Of a stretch of DNA of 64,000 nt, positions 33,961 to 45,649 are shown one piece after another. The notes beneath the pieces were generated by a model. That model worked only from the letters and a program-made list of their open reading frames with translations, was not told the origin of the DNA and did no database searches. Position numbers and translations under genes: made by a program. Origin of the DNA: Lepas anatifera (lineage: Eukaryota; Arthropoda; Thecostraca; Lepadidae); assembly GCA_034440635.1 (NCBI GenBank), contig JAOTON010000047.1:186001-250000 (forward strand), read 5' to 3'. Position 1 is the first letter of the stretch, and every line of letters starts with the position of its first letter.

Positions 33961-35511
33961 AACAGGATGCCGGAAAGCGGCTCCAATCCCAACCTGGCTT
34001 CATTCATCCCGAGGTACAGGTTTTGAACACCTCCGTGGTTGCAACCGATGTGTTCGTCCTCCATTCGTATAGGGACGCACTAACTGGAGACAAAGGCCAG
34101 CTTAAACCACTGTTAAGTTTGGGCCAGCATGGCGACATCTCACACCTGTCACTGCGAGACTTCCTCATACTTATCGTGGGCTCTTTTCGCACGCGGATGG
34201 GGTGCACTGGATGTCAGTCCTCCAGAAACCATGGACAAGGGTACTCAAACTGAACGGATGCGGGATTTCGACGCTACCTCTACCACGACACTGCCTTCCA
34301 CTCTGACCACAACATCAACAGATCGTGCATTCGACATGTCTGGATGACGTACTCTCGTCACCACTGAACTCTCAGGACACCTCGAGCATGAGGGTGAGGT
34401 ACCAGCAGCCACCGCTGAACTTACCACGGATCTACCGGGGGTGAGAGTGAGGAGAAAAGTCTACCTTAGCTGCTAAGGAAATTAAGACACAGTCTGAATC
34501 GCTGCCCAGCCCGCTTCACTTCGAAAGCGCGGGCCAAACCGCTGAAACATGGTTCTACGTTCGCCTCAGCGCCACCTAAGGACGGTTTGCAAAGAGCAAG
34601 CGTGGCACTTCTTCCAACTCCTGCGAACGGTGACACCATGCTTATGCCTCCACCGTACCCTCCTCCACCACGCCCAAACGCCTTCCAACATGCAGACGCA
34701 TGTTCCGTGATCCCAGTCGCGTGACGGAAAACGGAGGCTCTGCTCCCCGACCTCCGACTCCAAAGACGTCTCCTCACCACGGTGCCGGAAGCACCGAAAC
34801 AGAGTTTCTTTTCCGAGACTCAAAGGGGAAGAAATATGGGTGCAAGGGTGAAAAGAGTTCCCTATTAAAATCAGCAAGCTGGCTCGTTGAAGTTTTGAGA
34901 AGTCCAAATGTTTGGCAGGATTGCCTCGCCCTTCTGCCTTAGTGATAGAAGGAATTCTGACCTGAGCCCGAGGCCTACGCGGAACACGACGTTCTTCCCA
35001 TCTCCGCCCAAAGGTCTCGGATATCCTGACGAACCGAGAGACCTCCTCACAATGGGATGCAAGCACAGCTTGGTGCGTGTCGAAATGTTTGATGGGAGGA
35101 GCTGAAACCTAGACACTGTTAAGTAATGCCAGATTTCTTGTCACCCCTTAAACAACATTGATATTATCCTTGCCTGCGTGGCCTTGACACCCATAATCTT
35201 TATTACCCTGGCATGATCTAGATTAAGCTATTATTATGAATTGAAAACATGGTATGTGGGCGTTGCCCGTACTAAGCGCCTAAACACCACAACGCCTCTG
35301 AAACTATAACAGCTCATACATAAGCTTTGCTGCTTTGGAATCAGTTGCTCGGAAAAATTAGCAACAATAATCATTACCATTTGTAATGATAAGTAAAGCA
35401 GAATTGCAAAACTAGCTTTGCAAACCCCAAGCTACCAGCACCAGGATTTAGTAAATACATAGCACAAGACTAATAAACATAACTGAACACAATATTCACA
35501 TAAGGTTTTAC

Positions 35512-35756
35512 CTGGCTGTTTTGTAGGAGGAGCTAGACACTGACGCTCTGTCAGAGGTCTCTTGATGCCCCTCGATGCAGGAGGGTTAGGAATATCAAAG
35601 ATTGTAGGTGCAGCATGCTTCTTTACTCTTCTTGTTCCTGGGTGGAACATGTCAGGTTCAAAATGTTTGCTGCAGAGCCGAACATTTTTGTTTAAGTAGC
35701 TGACTGTAAGACCCTCCAAGTCTTGCCTTCTAGTATAGATGACCCACTGCTTAGAC
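35512..35756 (-). CDS. THAP domain, second half (exon 2)
   Basis: The acceptor CTATGTGTTTTTCACAG and donor CCAG|GTAAAA bound a 245-nt exon. It encodes the conserved THAP Trp (SKQWVIYTRRQD), then VRLCSKHFEPDMF with the Cys and His zinc ligands, and AAPTIF, the AVPTIF box that closes the domain. THAP domains bind DNA; in P elements they recognise the transposon ends. It joins exon 1 in frame (codon AGG split 2+1). Confidence 0.8.
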
Positions 35757-36561
35757 CTGTGAAAAACACATAGCACACAAGTAATCTCTGTCAAATTCGC
35801 CTGCTGTTGCTTTTGCTTTCACAAGTCAAGAACATAGTGCTTCTGAATACAAAGCGGCATGTCCTACCACAAACGCTAAAGCAGCATAACAACCAGCCTG
35901 TTCTGAGCAAATGCATTCTGCCATGTTACAGCAAAAGCACAGTTTGTGATGTGCATAGACATGTGGAGGAAATAGACCAACAATGTTTGCTGATTTCTAT
36001 CTGAACTAAGATTAAATTTATACAATAGCAGCAACAATGGTGAAAATAAAACACATCCTTCAGACATTAAATAATCTGACAGAACCCTACATCAAGGTCT
36101 GTGGTTCCCACTGCACTTGGGGGTTTGAGGACAAAAACCAATTTACAAAACCTTAACTTCACCACCACACAAGCTAGATATTATGAAATAGAGGATATTC
36201 AGATATTAACAGAAAATTTACCTACTCAGCTCCTCAGCACGCACATAAAAACAGCTGGCTTGAACTACATGCTCAAAAATGTCATGAGTATGTAAGAAAA
36301 CGGCAAAGTTCAGAACACAGACTATTCTGGTCCAACAGTATGGTACCCAATACTTTTTTAACGACTCCCTTACATAAAAATGTACTATGCAGTATCCACC
36401 CGTTTATTGTCATTCATAGTGCGTACTTTATCATATCTTGGCTTAAACTCATTCAAGTTTTGCCCCATACCTAACCAAGCAAGCAAGGCGACTTTTAACT
36501 TTAAATGACAACAAATGTTAAAACTCTACATCTTTGTTATAGTTATAACAATGTTCTTTAC

Positions 36562-36647
36562 CTTTCAGCATCTTCAGGAAATCGATGGAATGATAGCTCA
36601 GGACACTTGCTCTTAGAGTTCGAACAATTAATAGCGCCGTACCACAT
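36562..36647 (-). CDS. THAP domain, first half (exon 1)
   Basis: An ATG at 36645-36647 opens MWYGAINCSNSKSKCPELSF followed by HRFPEDAER, up to the donor AAAG|GTAAAG at 36562/36561. The NCSN and SFHRFP spacing is that of a THAP N-terminus. The first zinc-ligand Cys is Tyr here (TAC where TGC is expected, five residues before NCSN). Exon 1 ends in phase 2 and joins exon 2 exactly. GC-rich sequence upstream (36640-36760) may be the promoter. Confidence 0.7.
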
Positions 36648-36769
36648 GCTCCCATTGAGAGGCGCCATCGCCGCGGAAATGGCCACACCAGCGCGTCCTT
36701 ATCGAGACGAAAGCGCCCACTTCATGGCGCGCATGTGCGGTGGGTACGTCGCATCAGGGAAGTGACCAA

Positions 36770-38980
36770 TCCAGGCGGAGCCCCTTATCCATGGCAGGAC
36801 TGTCCGCACAAAAATGTTGACCATTATTGAAATATGACTGAATTATCAGCATTATTCAGCATACATAAAATCATGACCAACAGGGTTGGATGAATTTTGA
36901 AGGATTTTATATCCAATCTGGAACTTTGTAAAAAAGCGAAGAATGTACTTGTACATACAATTATACACATGTTAACAAACATACAGTATAAGCATGGTGT
37001 GGTGCATTGTAACAAAGTACAAAATAACTAAAATTACTTTATACAGGATCTCACTTTTGGTGAGCAGTTACTAACGGTATGAAGATAGGTAGCAACTAAG
37101 ACTGATTGTGACTATTTTAAAATTAGCACACATTAATTCGATAATAGTTGTCACAAGCGAGGCAGCAGGATGACACTCATATCACGTGACAAGATAGCAG
37201 AATGATTTCAAAGTCGTTCTGAAAATAATTATAGTAGATGATGCCGTTGATGTCGTGCTGTTCTTCTGTGCAGACTCACGGCCGATAGTCTACTCAGAAG
37301 AACGGGACGATGGTACTTAGGCGTCGTACCGAATGCAGGTGCCGAATAGCCGGAGTTGACTTGAATAGCTGGTGTGTTTATAAGCATGCTGAGGTGTCCC
37401 GCAGGAAGTCTGGAAGTCCCGCAGGAAGATCGTGGTGTGATAGCGGTTAACTTGCTTGCTTTAGGCGATAAGAGATGAAATTTCAAGTTGATCAGATCCG
37501 GCATGAAGGGTTTGAATGACGGTCGTTCTGAGAGGTGATTGTTGCACACTGAGTGCGACGCGGGTGCAGATGTGGCGGTGGCAGTCGAGAGCTGGACTGC
37601 ATGAGCTAGATGATGGGTCATCACGCGGCTGCGTGCTGCATGAGGTCGATGTCGTCTCGGTCAGACGTGATGGTGGTTGGCATGCACAATGGCACGGATG
37701 TCTGACGGCGCGTTATATTTTGACAATCACGTTGAAATGTCTGCTGACTTGCAGATGCGGGCACTGAGTCTTCATGTGTGGTTTTTAGTCTTCAGTTATC
37801 ATTTCAGAGCATTCCTCTTATGCTCGAAATAATAGCCGATTACGCGCTTCTCTGGCTTTGTTGCCTTATAATCCCTTTTTCTCATGCTTCACCCTCATAT
37901 CTCGGGGCTGGGCAGGCTTATTCCTTGCCTTGTCTTTAATATCTCTCTGTGGGCAGTTCCCACTGCGCTCCTAGAGCGCTCGTATTTCCTTATTTGGGCA
38001 TGAGTTCTTTATTTTATTTGCGCTTATGAATCGGGCTTGTGGGGCAATGCCCTATATATCTTCAGTATAATTCCAATTCTAGAAGCTCATTTCAAGCTCA
38101 GGTGTTTATGCTGGTTCAAGATAGCGTTAATGTGCTACTTGGTCGTAACTTGATTGTGATTCGTTGTCATGACGATTAGGAACTTGCTTACCTCCGATGC
38201 CACGGTAAGAACATACACGGAGATGACACAGGTTTCTGTGCTGTTGGTCTGTGACGATAGTCAGCAGCAGATGTTGCGACACACAGGTCAAGGCTTGGCG
38301 TAGCCAGAAGTGCCGGCGGAGGCTGCGTCAGGGAGTATGTGGACACTCAGTAGATCGGAAGCAATTTTGCACGTTGTTCAGCAAAAGCCCTATGGTGGGC
38401 CTGTGGCCGAAGCCACCGGTTGCCTCCACCGCTGCTACCAATGTTATGATGTTAACTCCTCGGAGGCTCGGTTGGTTCTCTCTTGTATTTCCAGACGCAC
38501 ACCACTTTGTATCAACTCAGCCACACCGACGGACACTGACTCATGCTCTCCTTTTAGCAGACACATTATACCACACGACAACTGGTTCCTGGGCGACTTG
38601 ACCGTGGAGGCGACTGGAGGCCCCGTAGGTTATTTGGGCGACTGGAGGCCCAGCACTGGCAAACCAGACCGAAGGGCAGGAATTGCTGATTAATCCATCT
38701 CCCACAGTAGATGGTATGTCCCAGAAATTTGCAGAATAACCGTTGAATTTCGCCATCAAAGTGATGGTCCGCGATCAGTGGGATAGGCGGTAGAGTCATC
38801 GATGCTTCCATTTTGGTTGCGCTCGAGTGACTACTTGTGGTTGGGACGACGCTGGCTTTTCTTATACCAGGGGCAGGAAGGTCGTTGGGAGGATTGCTGA
38901 GTCCGTTCCGCTGCATCCTTCCTGCACTCCTTCACTGATTTCTTCTGCATAAAGAATAACTTTTTATTTCTAGACACTCC
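36770..38980. other. No recognisable gene
   Basis: AT-rich and mixed sequence. Open frames here are short and carry no recognisable motifs. Confidence 0.5.
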
Positions 38981-39643
38981 ATCTTTGAAATGGGGTAGAC
39001 ATGGGCCTGTTCCAGCGCCTGTTAAAACCTGCTCCACCTCCCCAAAGCTCCTACAACTTCCTCTCACCCATTCCAGCGCCTCCCTTAAACTTCCTCAAAG
39101 CTCTTCTAAGCTCTTCTCAAACCTGCTCCAACCTCCTCTCACACCATTGGCGGACGCAGGGGGCATTCCGGCCATAGCCCCCCAAAGCGCTGGAAGGGGG
39201 GCAAACTATCTTTGGCCCCCCTCCCCCAAACGCCGGAAAATTTTTTTCGAAAAAGGTGTGTACACTAGGTCTGTAGAGCAAAAAAATATTCGCTTCCCCC
39301 CCGAGAGCGATTATCTACTTGGAGGGGTAGCTTATGCTAGGTATGTCGAGCACTGAAAAAGGTGTTTACACAAGGTCTGTAGAGCATAAAAATATTCGCT
39401 CGCACCCCCCCACCCAGGAAGAGAGGCAGACATGGGTTTGGCCCCCAAAACTCGGGTCTGCATCTGTCCTTGTCTCAAACCAATGGTGGGTTTTTTGGAG
39501 CAGGTTAAATGAGGCTCAATTGTGGCGCATTAATTTCAATTGATCAGCTGAAACAAATTGTTTTACGGAGAGAAACGACGTTTGTGAGCAGTTACATGTT
39601 TTGATATCATTGTTTTTCTGCATGCCATTTCCACTAAAATACA

Positions 39644-40074
39644 TTAAAGGGAATGATGCACCTTCATAACGTGATTTTAACTGAGATAGCCAAGTTGTAA
39701 AGCAAGTCGGAAAACCCGGTACTCCATTTGTCATTTGTCTTGGAACTCGATATTTCCGTAGAAAAAAGCTAAAACCTACCTGACCGGGCGGCCATTGTTG
39801 TGAGCTGCTGGTGGAACGACATATGCTGACGTCACGATGAGCATCAGCCAATCGAAGCCCTTGAAGCCTTTCAAGTATGGTAGTGGTTGCCAGATCATGA
39901 CATCATCCACAGGCAGATATCTATGTATTTTCCTAGAGGAGTATTTTTAAATACAAAATATTGAGCTTCTTGAACATTTTTCGGAGAAATCATGAGTGGT
40001 GACATTTTTTTGGCTAAAAGTACACCTAATTTCACTAAATCCAGGATTCGACCAAGGTGCCACATTGCCTTTAA
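39644..40074 (-). mobile_element. TTAA-flanked MITE, copy C
   Basis: Same family and orientation as copy B: it starts TTAAAGGGAATGATGCACC, ends with the inverted CCAAGGTGCC end, and is bounded by TTAA. About 431 bp. Confidence 0.8.
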
Positions 40075-40509
40075 ACGAGCATCAGAGGCCTTAAACAAAT
40101 CTCGTTAGTTACTTAGCTTCGCCATGCCCGCCGTATTGGCACGGATCAAGCACAATCAGATGATATATGCTCCCAAATCGTTCCAGCGGAAACAGTTTTT
40201 GCACTTGCTCTGACTTCCTCTAAGCTACTCTCATCTTTTTTTAAGGAGGCGCTGGAACAAACCCCTAGTGTTTGAGAGATCCCAGATCTGATGTGCTCCC
40301 ATAGCACACAATTCAAGAAATTAAGTATTTGAGCGCAGGAGCTCCCCTGCATCCCCTGCATATACAACAGGAGCAAAATTATTAACAGACAAGATATTTG
40401 ATCTGGAGGTCTGTCACATCCTCAGAAAAAATGTGACAAGCCATTTTCTGCATTCAAGACACAACACATTTCAACAGTTGGAAAACATGCAATATTATTC
40501 ATTTCATAC

Positions 40510-40694
40510 CTTGGGCTCTTGAGATCTTCTTTGGGTCTCAACCTCAAAATCCAGGAACTTCTTGACCTGTTTCACTCTATGTCCCTTGCCATATGAGGGA
40601 GGACAATCTTCTGACTCGCTGCCAGAGAAGTCTGTTCCGTCTCCACTGTCCTGCTCGATATCTTTCATTCTCCACTCCATCTCGGATGCTTTCC
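40510..40694 (-). CDS. BEN-associated-like gene, exon 2
   Basis: The acceptor ATTCAAATCCAG enters in phase 1, exactly fitting exon 1, and the donor AAG|GTATGA leaves in phase 0. It encodes KASEMEWRMKDIEQDSGDGT, an acidic Ser-rich stretch, then KGHRVKQVKKFLDFEVETQR. Charged and probably disordered. Further exons are expected to the left. Confidence 0.6.
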
Positions 40695-40769
40695 CTGGAT
40701 TTGAATCACAATGAAGGATAAGTCAGTAGGGCAGACTCAGGGAGGGAGGGCGATATTAATTATATTATA

Positions 40770-40960
40770 TACATATTTAAATATTTTATCATATATTAGT
40801 TATGTATATATATAAATAAATAAATAAATATATATATATATATATATATAATAAATATATTAAAATATATTTTATATATCATAAAGATTTATTAAAATAT
40901 AAATTATATATTATAAAATACTAAAAATAAATTATTATCATATTAGATAAATATACAGTC
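40770..40960. repeat. AT-rich low-complexity (TA/TAAA)n tract
   Basis: Runs of TATATA and AAATAAATAAAT inside the intron to the left of the BEN-like exon 1. Confidence 0.85.
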
Positions 40961-41102
40961 ACAGTAAAGGTAGACCAACTATTTAGAATTGAGACAGGCC
41001 AACCACCAGCAATCTAAATAATAAAATAACTGCGAAAGCAATGATGTGTTATCATATGCGCCAAAAGTAAGAAGAATGATGGATAAATAAGCGAGTGCGT
41101 AC

Positions 41103-41274
41103 CTTTAGCCCGGATAATCGCCGGGAACCACCGCTTTCCGTGCTTCCTCTCTACCCGAGCACCAACGAAGAGATCACCGGAGCCTGCTTTAATGAACTTC
41201 ACAGATAATACTGAAAATGTAGGCGAGTCTTCTAGCCATTCCACCACGGCAAACTGACCAGAGACTTGGCTCAT
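41103..41274 (-). CDS. BEN-associated-like gene, exon 1
   Basis: An ATG at 41274 (another in frame at 41298) opens MSQVSGQFAVVEWLEDSPTF, then SVLSVKFIKAG, GARVERKHGKRWFPAIIRAK, and the donor AAAG|GTACGC (phase 1). The layout (AVVEWLEDxxFSVL, then GxxVxxxxGKRWxxAxI) is a small beta-rich N-terminal module that I associate with BEN-domain proteins. Those are nuclear regulators with a C-terminal BEN domain, which is not seen here. In-frame splicing to exon 2 supports a live host gene. Confidence 0.6.
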
Positions 41275-42769
41275 TCTTTCACGTAGGCATAAACCCAATG
41301 ACTCCGAAGAAATAGAGCGTAAAAATAATCAAAACACAAACCACGCGCCACTACCAGGGCTGGCGGCGGAAAATGGCGGAAAGATCGACGCCGATGCTGT
41401 TTGTAGAAAATATTTTCAAGCAAAAAGACATATCTTGATGGCAGAAAATATTTCAAACCTTGAGCTTTGTCAATAAAAATTCAGTAAAACAACATTAAAT
41501 CATAAATTTGAAGAGTGAAGTGCCCAAAGTTTCGTATTACTACGGTGTTGCCGAAAATATTTCTCTAACATCGGCCAACCGGTCATTTTTGTATTCGCTG
41601 CGGCAATCAGTGCGCAGTTGTGCCGAAAGCAATAGAGACGCTTGCTTGGTTGCAAGATACCTTTACTTAAATGGAGATACGCGAAGAAATTATTATTGTG
41701 GTTTCTTGATATTTGAAAAATCCAGATTACGAAACTGTCAATTATTTTTGTATCTTCGGCAAAATTTTGGGAGGCCACTAACTTATTATCGAAATAGGTT
41801 AACAGTTCCAATAAAATGCAGAAACCTTCACCCATCACTTACTTTTCGAAAACTATTTTAAGTTGAAAAGTTATGTTTTTTGTAATAAAAATGTTTGTTC
41901 TCCTGTATTTATATTTGAATTAATTTTACAAAGCCTTTAAAAATATAAAAATGAATTAGTTTGCCCTAGAAACGGAAAAAGCATAATTATTCAAGTCCTC
42001 AGCCGTTTCGTACCTCGGGTCTTGAGTCGTTTTCTGCTTCAGCCCCAGAATGACGAAACTTTTGCGTCAGAAAGATCACGTGGCCCCCCTCTGAGGTGGC
42101 TGTACGTTCTGATTGGTCAATTCTGATTTCTTAAAAGTCCTATATTTTTGTTCTAATATTATTTTTGGCTGTAGCTTTTTTAAAATAACTTTTTATTTAT
42201 TAGTTTTAAACTTTTAAGTCACTGCTTAGGAGAAATGGGACCGGTTTTTTTTAGAGAATTTGATAGCCTCAGCCGGAGGTACGTCATTTACATCGATAAG
42301 AGGTGTACCGGTAAAGTCGTCTAGAAATGATGACTTTGAGAGAAATTTTAAGGCATTTGCAGGCCGAATTCGCAAAAATGAGAATAGGACTTCTGAAACA
42401 ACTTTTTGTGACCTTTTGATCTAGCCAATAATTTTTTTCGCGTATCTCCCTTTAATAGGCTTAATAGGCTTGGTTGTGCCTATTGATGGTGTCTGTAGAT
42501 TGCTATGTGTATTAGATTACTGTTTTTGTGTTAGAAAACGTTATTCGTCGAAGGGAGCCAATTTCTGTTTCTTCGTCTGCTGAGAATCGGTTCAATTTCT
42601 ACGGCACGGAAGTTTTGATTCAAGCAACATGGCTCGGGCCCGAGCTGGAATACCACTGAAGAGGTACGTACCTCCTTACGCGGTCGTTGGGTGTCTCGAA
42701 ATGAGGCTGTTCTCGCGCCCTACAGAAAAACTGAACATAATGATGACTGTTAATTAAAATGCTAAAACG

Positions 42770-43350
42770 AGGCAGTAGCGAGAAAGTCTCTAGCCCCACA
42801 CTGAAAACAGCAAAGAGCCCAAGGGGTTCTTGAAGAACTGTGTGCATTCTCGTAGTCCCTATCAAAAAAAGGCAGCACTTTTTGAGAACCGTGCGGGTTC
42901 TTTGCAGCTGGATTCTTCAAGTGGGTTCTTAGATTCTATGCCCTGGGTTCTTCGATTCTTTGTTCCAGGGTTCTGAGATTCTTGGGTTGTATGTTTAAGG
43001 GTTCTACGGTTCTTGTTTTCCCTATTAAAAAGGCAGCACTTTTTAAGAACCCAGTGAATTCTTCGCAGCCAGGTCTTAAAAATTCTTGCAAAAGCATGCT
43101 GAAAAAACGACGAAGAAGCCAAGGGGCTCTTTAATAACTGTGTGCATTCTCCTCGCCCCTATGGAAAATGGAAATTGGGTTCTTCGACTCCTAGCTTCAG
43201 GGCTCTTAGATTCTTTGTTACCGGGTGCTTCAGGGCTCGTAGATTCTTTGTTACGGGTTTCATATTCCCTTAAAAAGGCATGACACTTTTTTAAGAACCC
43301 GGTGAATTATTCACGACAATCTGAAAAATTCCTTACTAAAATATTGTGTA
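42770..43350. repeat. Degenerate GGGTTCTT-rich repeat, about three units
   Basis: The block AAAAAGGCAGCACTTTTT followed by AAGAACCC recurs near 42866, 43027 and 43272. Between the blocks are many GGTTCTTAGATTCTT-like units. A longer shared segment (GTGTGCATTCTC after CCAAGGGG) is seen at 42816 and 43120. It is non-coding. The neighbouring 41300-42770 has no supported gene. Confidence 0.6.
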
Positions 43351-43613
43351 TTGCTCTCGCAACAAAAACAGAGCATTGAGTTCCGGCACATTTGACAGCA
43401 ATGGCAAGGAAACCAAATGGCAATGCGGAGACTCATACATACAGAACACTTCTATACCAAATATGTCTGTCACTGCCACGCCTGTCACTTCTGCGGCAGG
43501 CCTTATGCCGCGCTGCCAATGCCGTTGCCCCCGTCCCCTCGTCGAACCATAACAAAGTTCTAAAACGCGAAACGTGCGTTTTACTTATGCTTAACTGTAA
43601 CACAATCAAACAC

Positions 43614-43915
43614 TCATGGCCTCACGCCACAGAAGGCTAGGTCCTTTTCACACTTTTTGGGCAGCCTTTGTTCTATGATGCCAAAGCAGTATTCCTGCAG
43701 CGTCAGCAGCAGGCAGCGAGACGCCGGCTTGACAGCAAATATTATATGAGCTGCCGCCCAAAGCAGAAGTCCCTCACCCCAGGACTCCGCCTGGCACACC
43801 ACTCGTGTGCAATACACCACCTCCATGTGTGGGGACAGTCCAACCCGGGCCGCAGGGCTCTCAAGATCGTTCCCCATTCCGAGGAGGTGTTGTAAACCTC
43901 GCACAGCATCTTCAT
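43614..43915 (-). pseudogene. C-terminal exon of a C2H2/DDE transposon protein, copy 1
   Basis: The acceptor GGACTGTTTTGGCAG precedes a frame with EGLLLWAAAHIIFAVKP and LLLTLQEYCFGI. The same pattern recurs at 51.8-52.1 kb (ALLLWACAHYVLSLKY). It lies 3' of the DDE-like part at 44.4-45.6 kb on the same strand, so it is its likely last exon. Confidence 0.55.
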
Positions 43916-44256
43916 CTGCCAAAACAGTCCAATTATGAAGCAACCATAAACCCATCTATAAAATATTATATCGCACATTTACGGTAGAAAACCTTTTTGT
44001 ATTGCATCTTTCAGCTACACGATGAAGAAAAAAGGAACTAGATCAGAACCATCATGCTTTCCGCTTTCATGGCAGAATCTCCACACATGGTTTCCAACGC
44101 AATATAAAACAACAATGATTAAAAATACGCTGACATGTACAAGGGTTTCGCATCAGTAGCGTCAACGAGAGAGTAAGCAGATATATTTGAGAGCCCAATA
44201 AACCCTTGCCCCAGCCTCTGCAGCTGCAGCGCCCTAAAACCCCAATCATCATCATA

Positions 44257-44440
44257 AACCCTCGCCCCACGCGGGGCGTCAATGGCCCCCTAAGGTTTTT
44301 CGGGATAGCAGAAAAACGACGAGGCGCAGCACCGCAGTTCAGGGCTCTACCTGCCACCCCATCATTTTCCCACACCCCTGAAATGTTGTACCCCGGGTCA
44401 CCCAAGGTCAGGTCATCAGGCGAGGTCAATAGTAGCGACG
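44257..44440. mobile_element. Partial AGGTCA-rich element E5
   Basis: GCGGGGCGTC, then TTTTTCGGGATAGCAGAAAAA and CGACGAGGCGCAGCAC, match the left interior of E1, E3 and E4, followed by AAGGTCAGGTCATCAGG. It is inserted at the 3' edge of the DDE-like reading frame. Confidence 0.5.
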
Positions 44441-45647
44441 TCAGGATATCCTTCTTTGTCCTGACCCTGCACTGGTGAAAGTGTCGAATGAACTGAATAT
44501 CACTGTAAGAGCATGAACAGTATCTCGACACCATATGACATTTTCCAAATGATTCTGTGAGACCACCAACTTGGTGAACACCAAGATTATCGGCGATTAG
44601 TAGTGCGATGGAACCGCGAACCGTTATTTGGGTCCCTGGTACTTGCAATCCGTCAGTTTTGAAACGTTTGACATCATCTACAACATGCTGCAAAATTACT
44701 GACCTATTTGATCCAGAGAAGATCTTGGAACTGAAGATACACAACAAGAAAATATGCCGCTTTCGGCTCCGAAAAGGCACGGATTCTATCGTAAAGTAGA
44801 AGACTCCTAATTTGTGTTTCCTGCTTTTGTTTCCCAGTGGATTTACTGTTTGAAATTCGTCGAAATACAGATGTATATATATTATTCCTTCCTTTGAAAT
44901 GTGATGCAACCCAGTGGACCAATCTTCGTATACTCCGTAAGAGACTTGGAGATGTAGAGCACCCGAGTCAGTCACAGCTTTATAGCTCAAAAGAATTTGG
45001 AGTTGTTCTAACAGAGGAACGTACTGAAATGTTTGTAATTGACCACTTTCACTCCGTCCCAACACTATGCTCCGAGGTTTGATGTAATGTGGCTGTGAAG
45101 AGAATAGGGTTTTCAATCTTCGAACGGACCTTATTTCACCACAAGCACTCGCAGTTGGCAAGCTATTCAGAGGAACTTCAGGGAAGGTACGGGCGTCTTC
45201 AGCAGCATCCAAAACAGAATCATGCAAGAACGATACAACTTCAAGACAAACACTTTCGCTCACGTTGTGATTGGATCTTAGGCGTCGGATGAAGGAAAAT
45301 ACTTTCTCTCTTTTCTCAACAAAGGAGGAGTCACTTGAAGAGCTCTTGGCTACAGGCGTAAAATCCGCACCAATATTTACCTCACTTAGAGTGGCAGAAC
45401 TTTCAGGATTCAAATCACCCTCGTTGGATGCTTGTTTTGGGTTGTTCGCTGTATCTGTATCTGTACTGACGGCAGAAGTGTTCGAAAGTTTAGTTCTTGA
45501 AGTGTGAGTCTTGATATGACGGGACCAGTAGCGAATATATGTGTACTTCCGCGAGCAGAAATTACGGTTCACCACAAATGAAGATTCTCCCGAGTGCTTC
45601 CGCGTGTGTTTGATAAAAAATGTCACGACTTGGTTGAAAGAGAACAA
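44380..45647 (-). pseudogene. C2H2/DDE-like transposon protein, copy 1
   Basis: The N-terminus has a degenerate finger (NFCSRKYTYIRYWSRHIKTH). A Ser/Thr-rich linker follows, then YVPLLEQLQILL, IYIHLYFDEFQTVNPLGNKS, RKHKLGVFYFT and ALLIADNLGVHQVGG, then a Cys-rich block. The YFDEFxxxNPLG and ADNLGxH motifs define a transposon-borne protein family widespread in animals. I infer that the two Asp motifs are DDE-type catalytic residues. The frame is open for about 420 codons, then runs into the E5 insertion. Confidence 0.6.
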
Positions 45648-45649
45648 AA

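Noticed and set aside
34566..35066. 167-codon minus-strand open frame
   Set aside because: Composition is not protein-like, no motif, and overlapping frames on the other strand are equally open.
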